Assembly: GCA_001598975.1 (NCBI GenBank)
Contig: BBXU01001712.1
Coordinates: 1-23,937, forward strand
Direction: 5' to 3'
Length of the DNA stretch: 23,937 nucleotides
Source: Parachlorella kessleri
Lineage: Eukaryota > Chlorophyta > Trebouxiophyceae > Chlorellales > Chlorellaceae
Of this stretch, positions 23,501-23,937 are shown piece by piece. The notes beneath the pieces were generated by a model. The model saw nothing but the letters and a program-made list of their open reading frames with translations. It was not told where the DNA came from and made no database searches. The translations under genes were made by a program, and so were the position numbers. Positions within the stretch are counted from its first letter, which is position 1, and each line of letters starts with the position of its first letter.

Positions 23501-23879
23501 AAAGTAGTCATCACGCGCTCGGCCTCCTTATACCTGCACCCACCCAGGTGCAAGTGGCACAGTAGTTTTTGGGCGGGCGACATCTCGGTGGAAACGCAGG
23601 GTTATTCAGAGCTTGGGGTCGCATCGCCAGAATCGGTCGCGCTGAGCACCAGCAGCAGGTGCTTGCCCTACAGGTGCTTGCAGCCTCACACGCAGGTGCA
23701 CCAAGCAGGCAGAGAAGGTGCCTCTTCAGCTGCAACCACGCTGCCCCGTACCTGAGCAGGCCGTTGTCGACAAAGACGCAGTGCAGGCGCTCCCCCAGCA
23801 CCCGGTGCACGAGGGTGGCGGCAACCGTGCTGTCCACGCCGCCCGACAGCGCGCAGATCACGTGGTCGGTGGGGCCGAC
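20600..23879 (-). CDS. guaA: GMP synthase (glutamine-hydrolysing), C-terminal part; 5' end outside the window
   Basis: Converts XMP to GMP using ATP and glutamine-derived ammonia, the last step to GMP in purine synthesis. Exons, 5' to 3' on the minus strand: 23879-23752, 23533-23457, 23074-22932, 22463-22314, 21834-21765, 21362-21201, 21018-20881, 20667-20600. They sum to 936 nt, the last 311 residues plus stop, with all phases joining. Seen: ATP pyrophosphatase P-loop SGGVDS near the start of the visible part; [63 protein letters not shown]; and the C-terminal [16 protein letters not shown] typical of the family. The visible part covers the ATPase and dimerisation domains. The N-terminal glutamine amidotransferase domain would lie to the right of the window. 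All recognised family motifs are intact. Confidence 0.95.
21731..21778. repeat. 20-bp direct duplication spanning a GMP synthase splice donor
   Basis: GCCCACCTGGGAAGGGGTGG at 21731-21750 recurs at 21759-21778 with one difference. The right copy is the real exon end and donor (minus strand HPFP then GTGGGC). The left copy lies inside the intron and carries an equally good donor. Confidence 0.85.
22077..22089. repeat. GT dinucleotide microsatellite in a GMP synthase intron
   Basis: About six GT units inside the 479-base intron between the exons at 22314-22463 and 21765-21834. The rest of that intron shows no other structure. Confidence 0.85.
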
Positions 23880-23901
23880 CTGCAGGGCGGGTAAAAAGGC
23901 A

Positions 23902-23920
23902 GGGCGGGTGGGTGGGTGGG
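23902..23920 (+). repeat. GGGT repeat, predicted G-quadruplex
   Basis: Five GGG runs separated by single bases (GGGCGGGTGGGTGGGTGGG), which matches the tightest intramolecular G-quadruplex pattern. It lies in a GMP synthase intron at the right edge; the G-rich strand is the template strand for that gene. Confidence 0.8.
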
Positions 23921-23937
23921 TGCTAAAAAATGTGTGT

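Overview
The window is nuclear DNA of an intron-rich green alga. All five genes are split by introns of roughly 80-480 bases, coding sequence is rich in G or C at third positions, glutamine and alanine runs are encoded by CAG/GCN repeats, and TGTAA (the chlorophyte poly(A) signal) lies downstream of several genes. A trebouxiophyte (Chlorella-like) source is my inference. All exons were assigned by eye from splice sites, phase bookkeeping and paralogue comparison.

Positions 1-14563 hold two paralogous genes in head-to-head, divergent orientation, separated by about 620 bases. Copy A (minus, 6058 to 34) and copy B (plus, 6679 to 14563) share an unusual architecture: N-terminal repeats of about 110 residues, a low-complexity linker, a DEDDy 3'-5' exonuclease domain of the Egalitarian/EXD1 type, and a Ycf45/SpoIIIAA-like P-loop ATPase. 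Exon sizes and phases agree between the copies through most of the gene. Copy A keeps all exonuclease catalytic residues but is cut off after Walker A, running into repetitive DNA at the window edge. Copy B has a complete ATPase, but the last exonuclease aspartate is glutamate. This reciprocal pattern is the most interesting thing in the window.

Positions 14564-16868 are mostly noncoding, with one small two-exon coiled-coil gene (15200-15851). Positions 16869-19842 (minus) encode an eight-exon plastid-type ornithine carbamoyltransferase (arginine biosynthesis). Positions 20600-23879 (minus) encode the C-terminal 311 residues of GMP synthase (purine biosynthesis), whose amidotransferase half lies beyond the right edge. 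These two are on the same strand but are separate genes with unrelated pathways. No tRNA, rRNA, CRISPR or intact mobile element was recognised.
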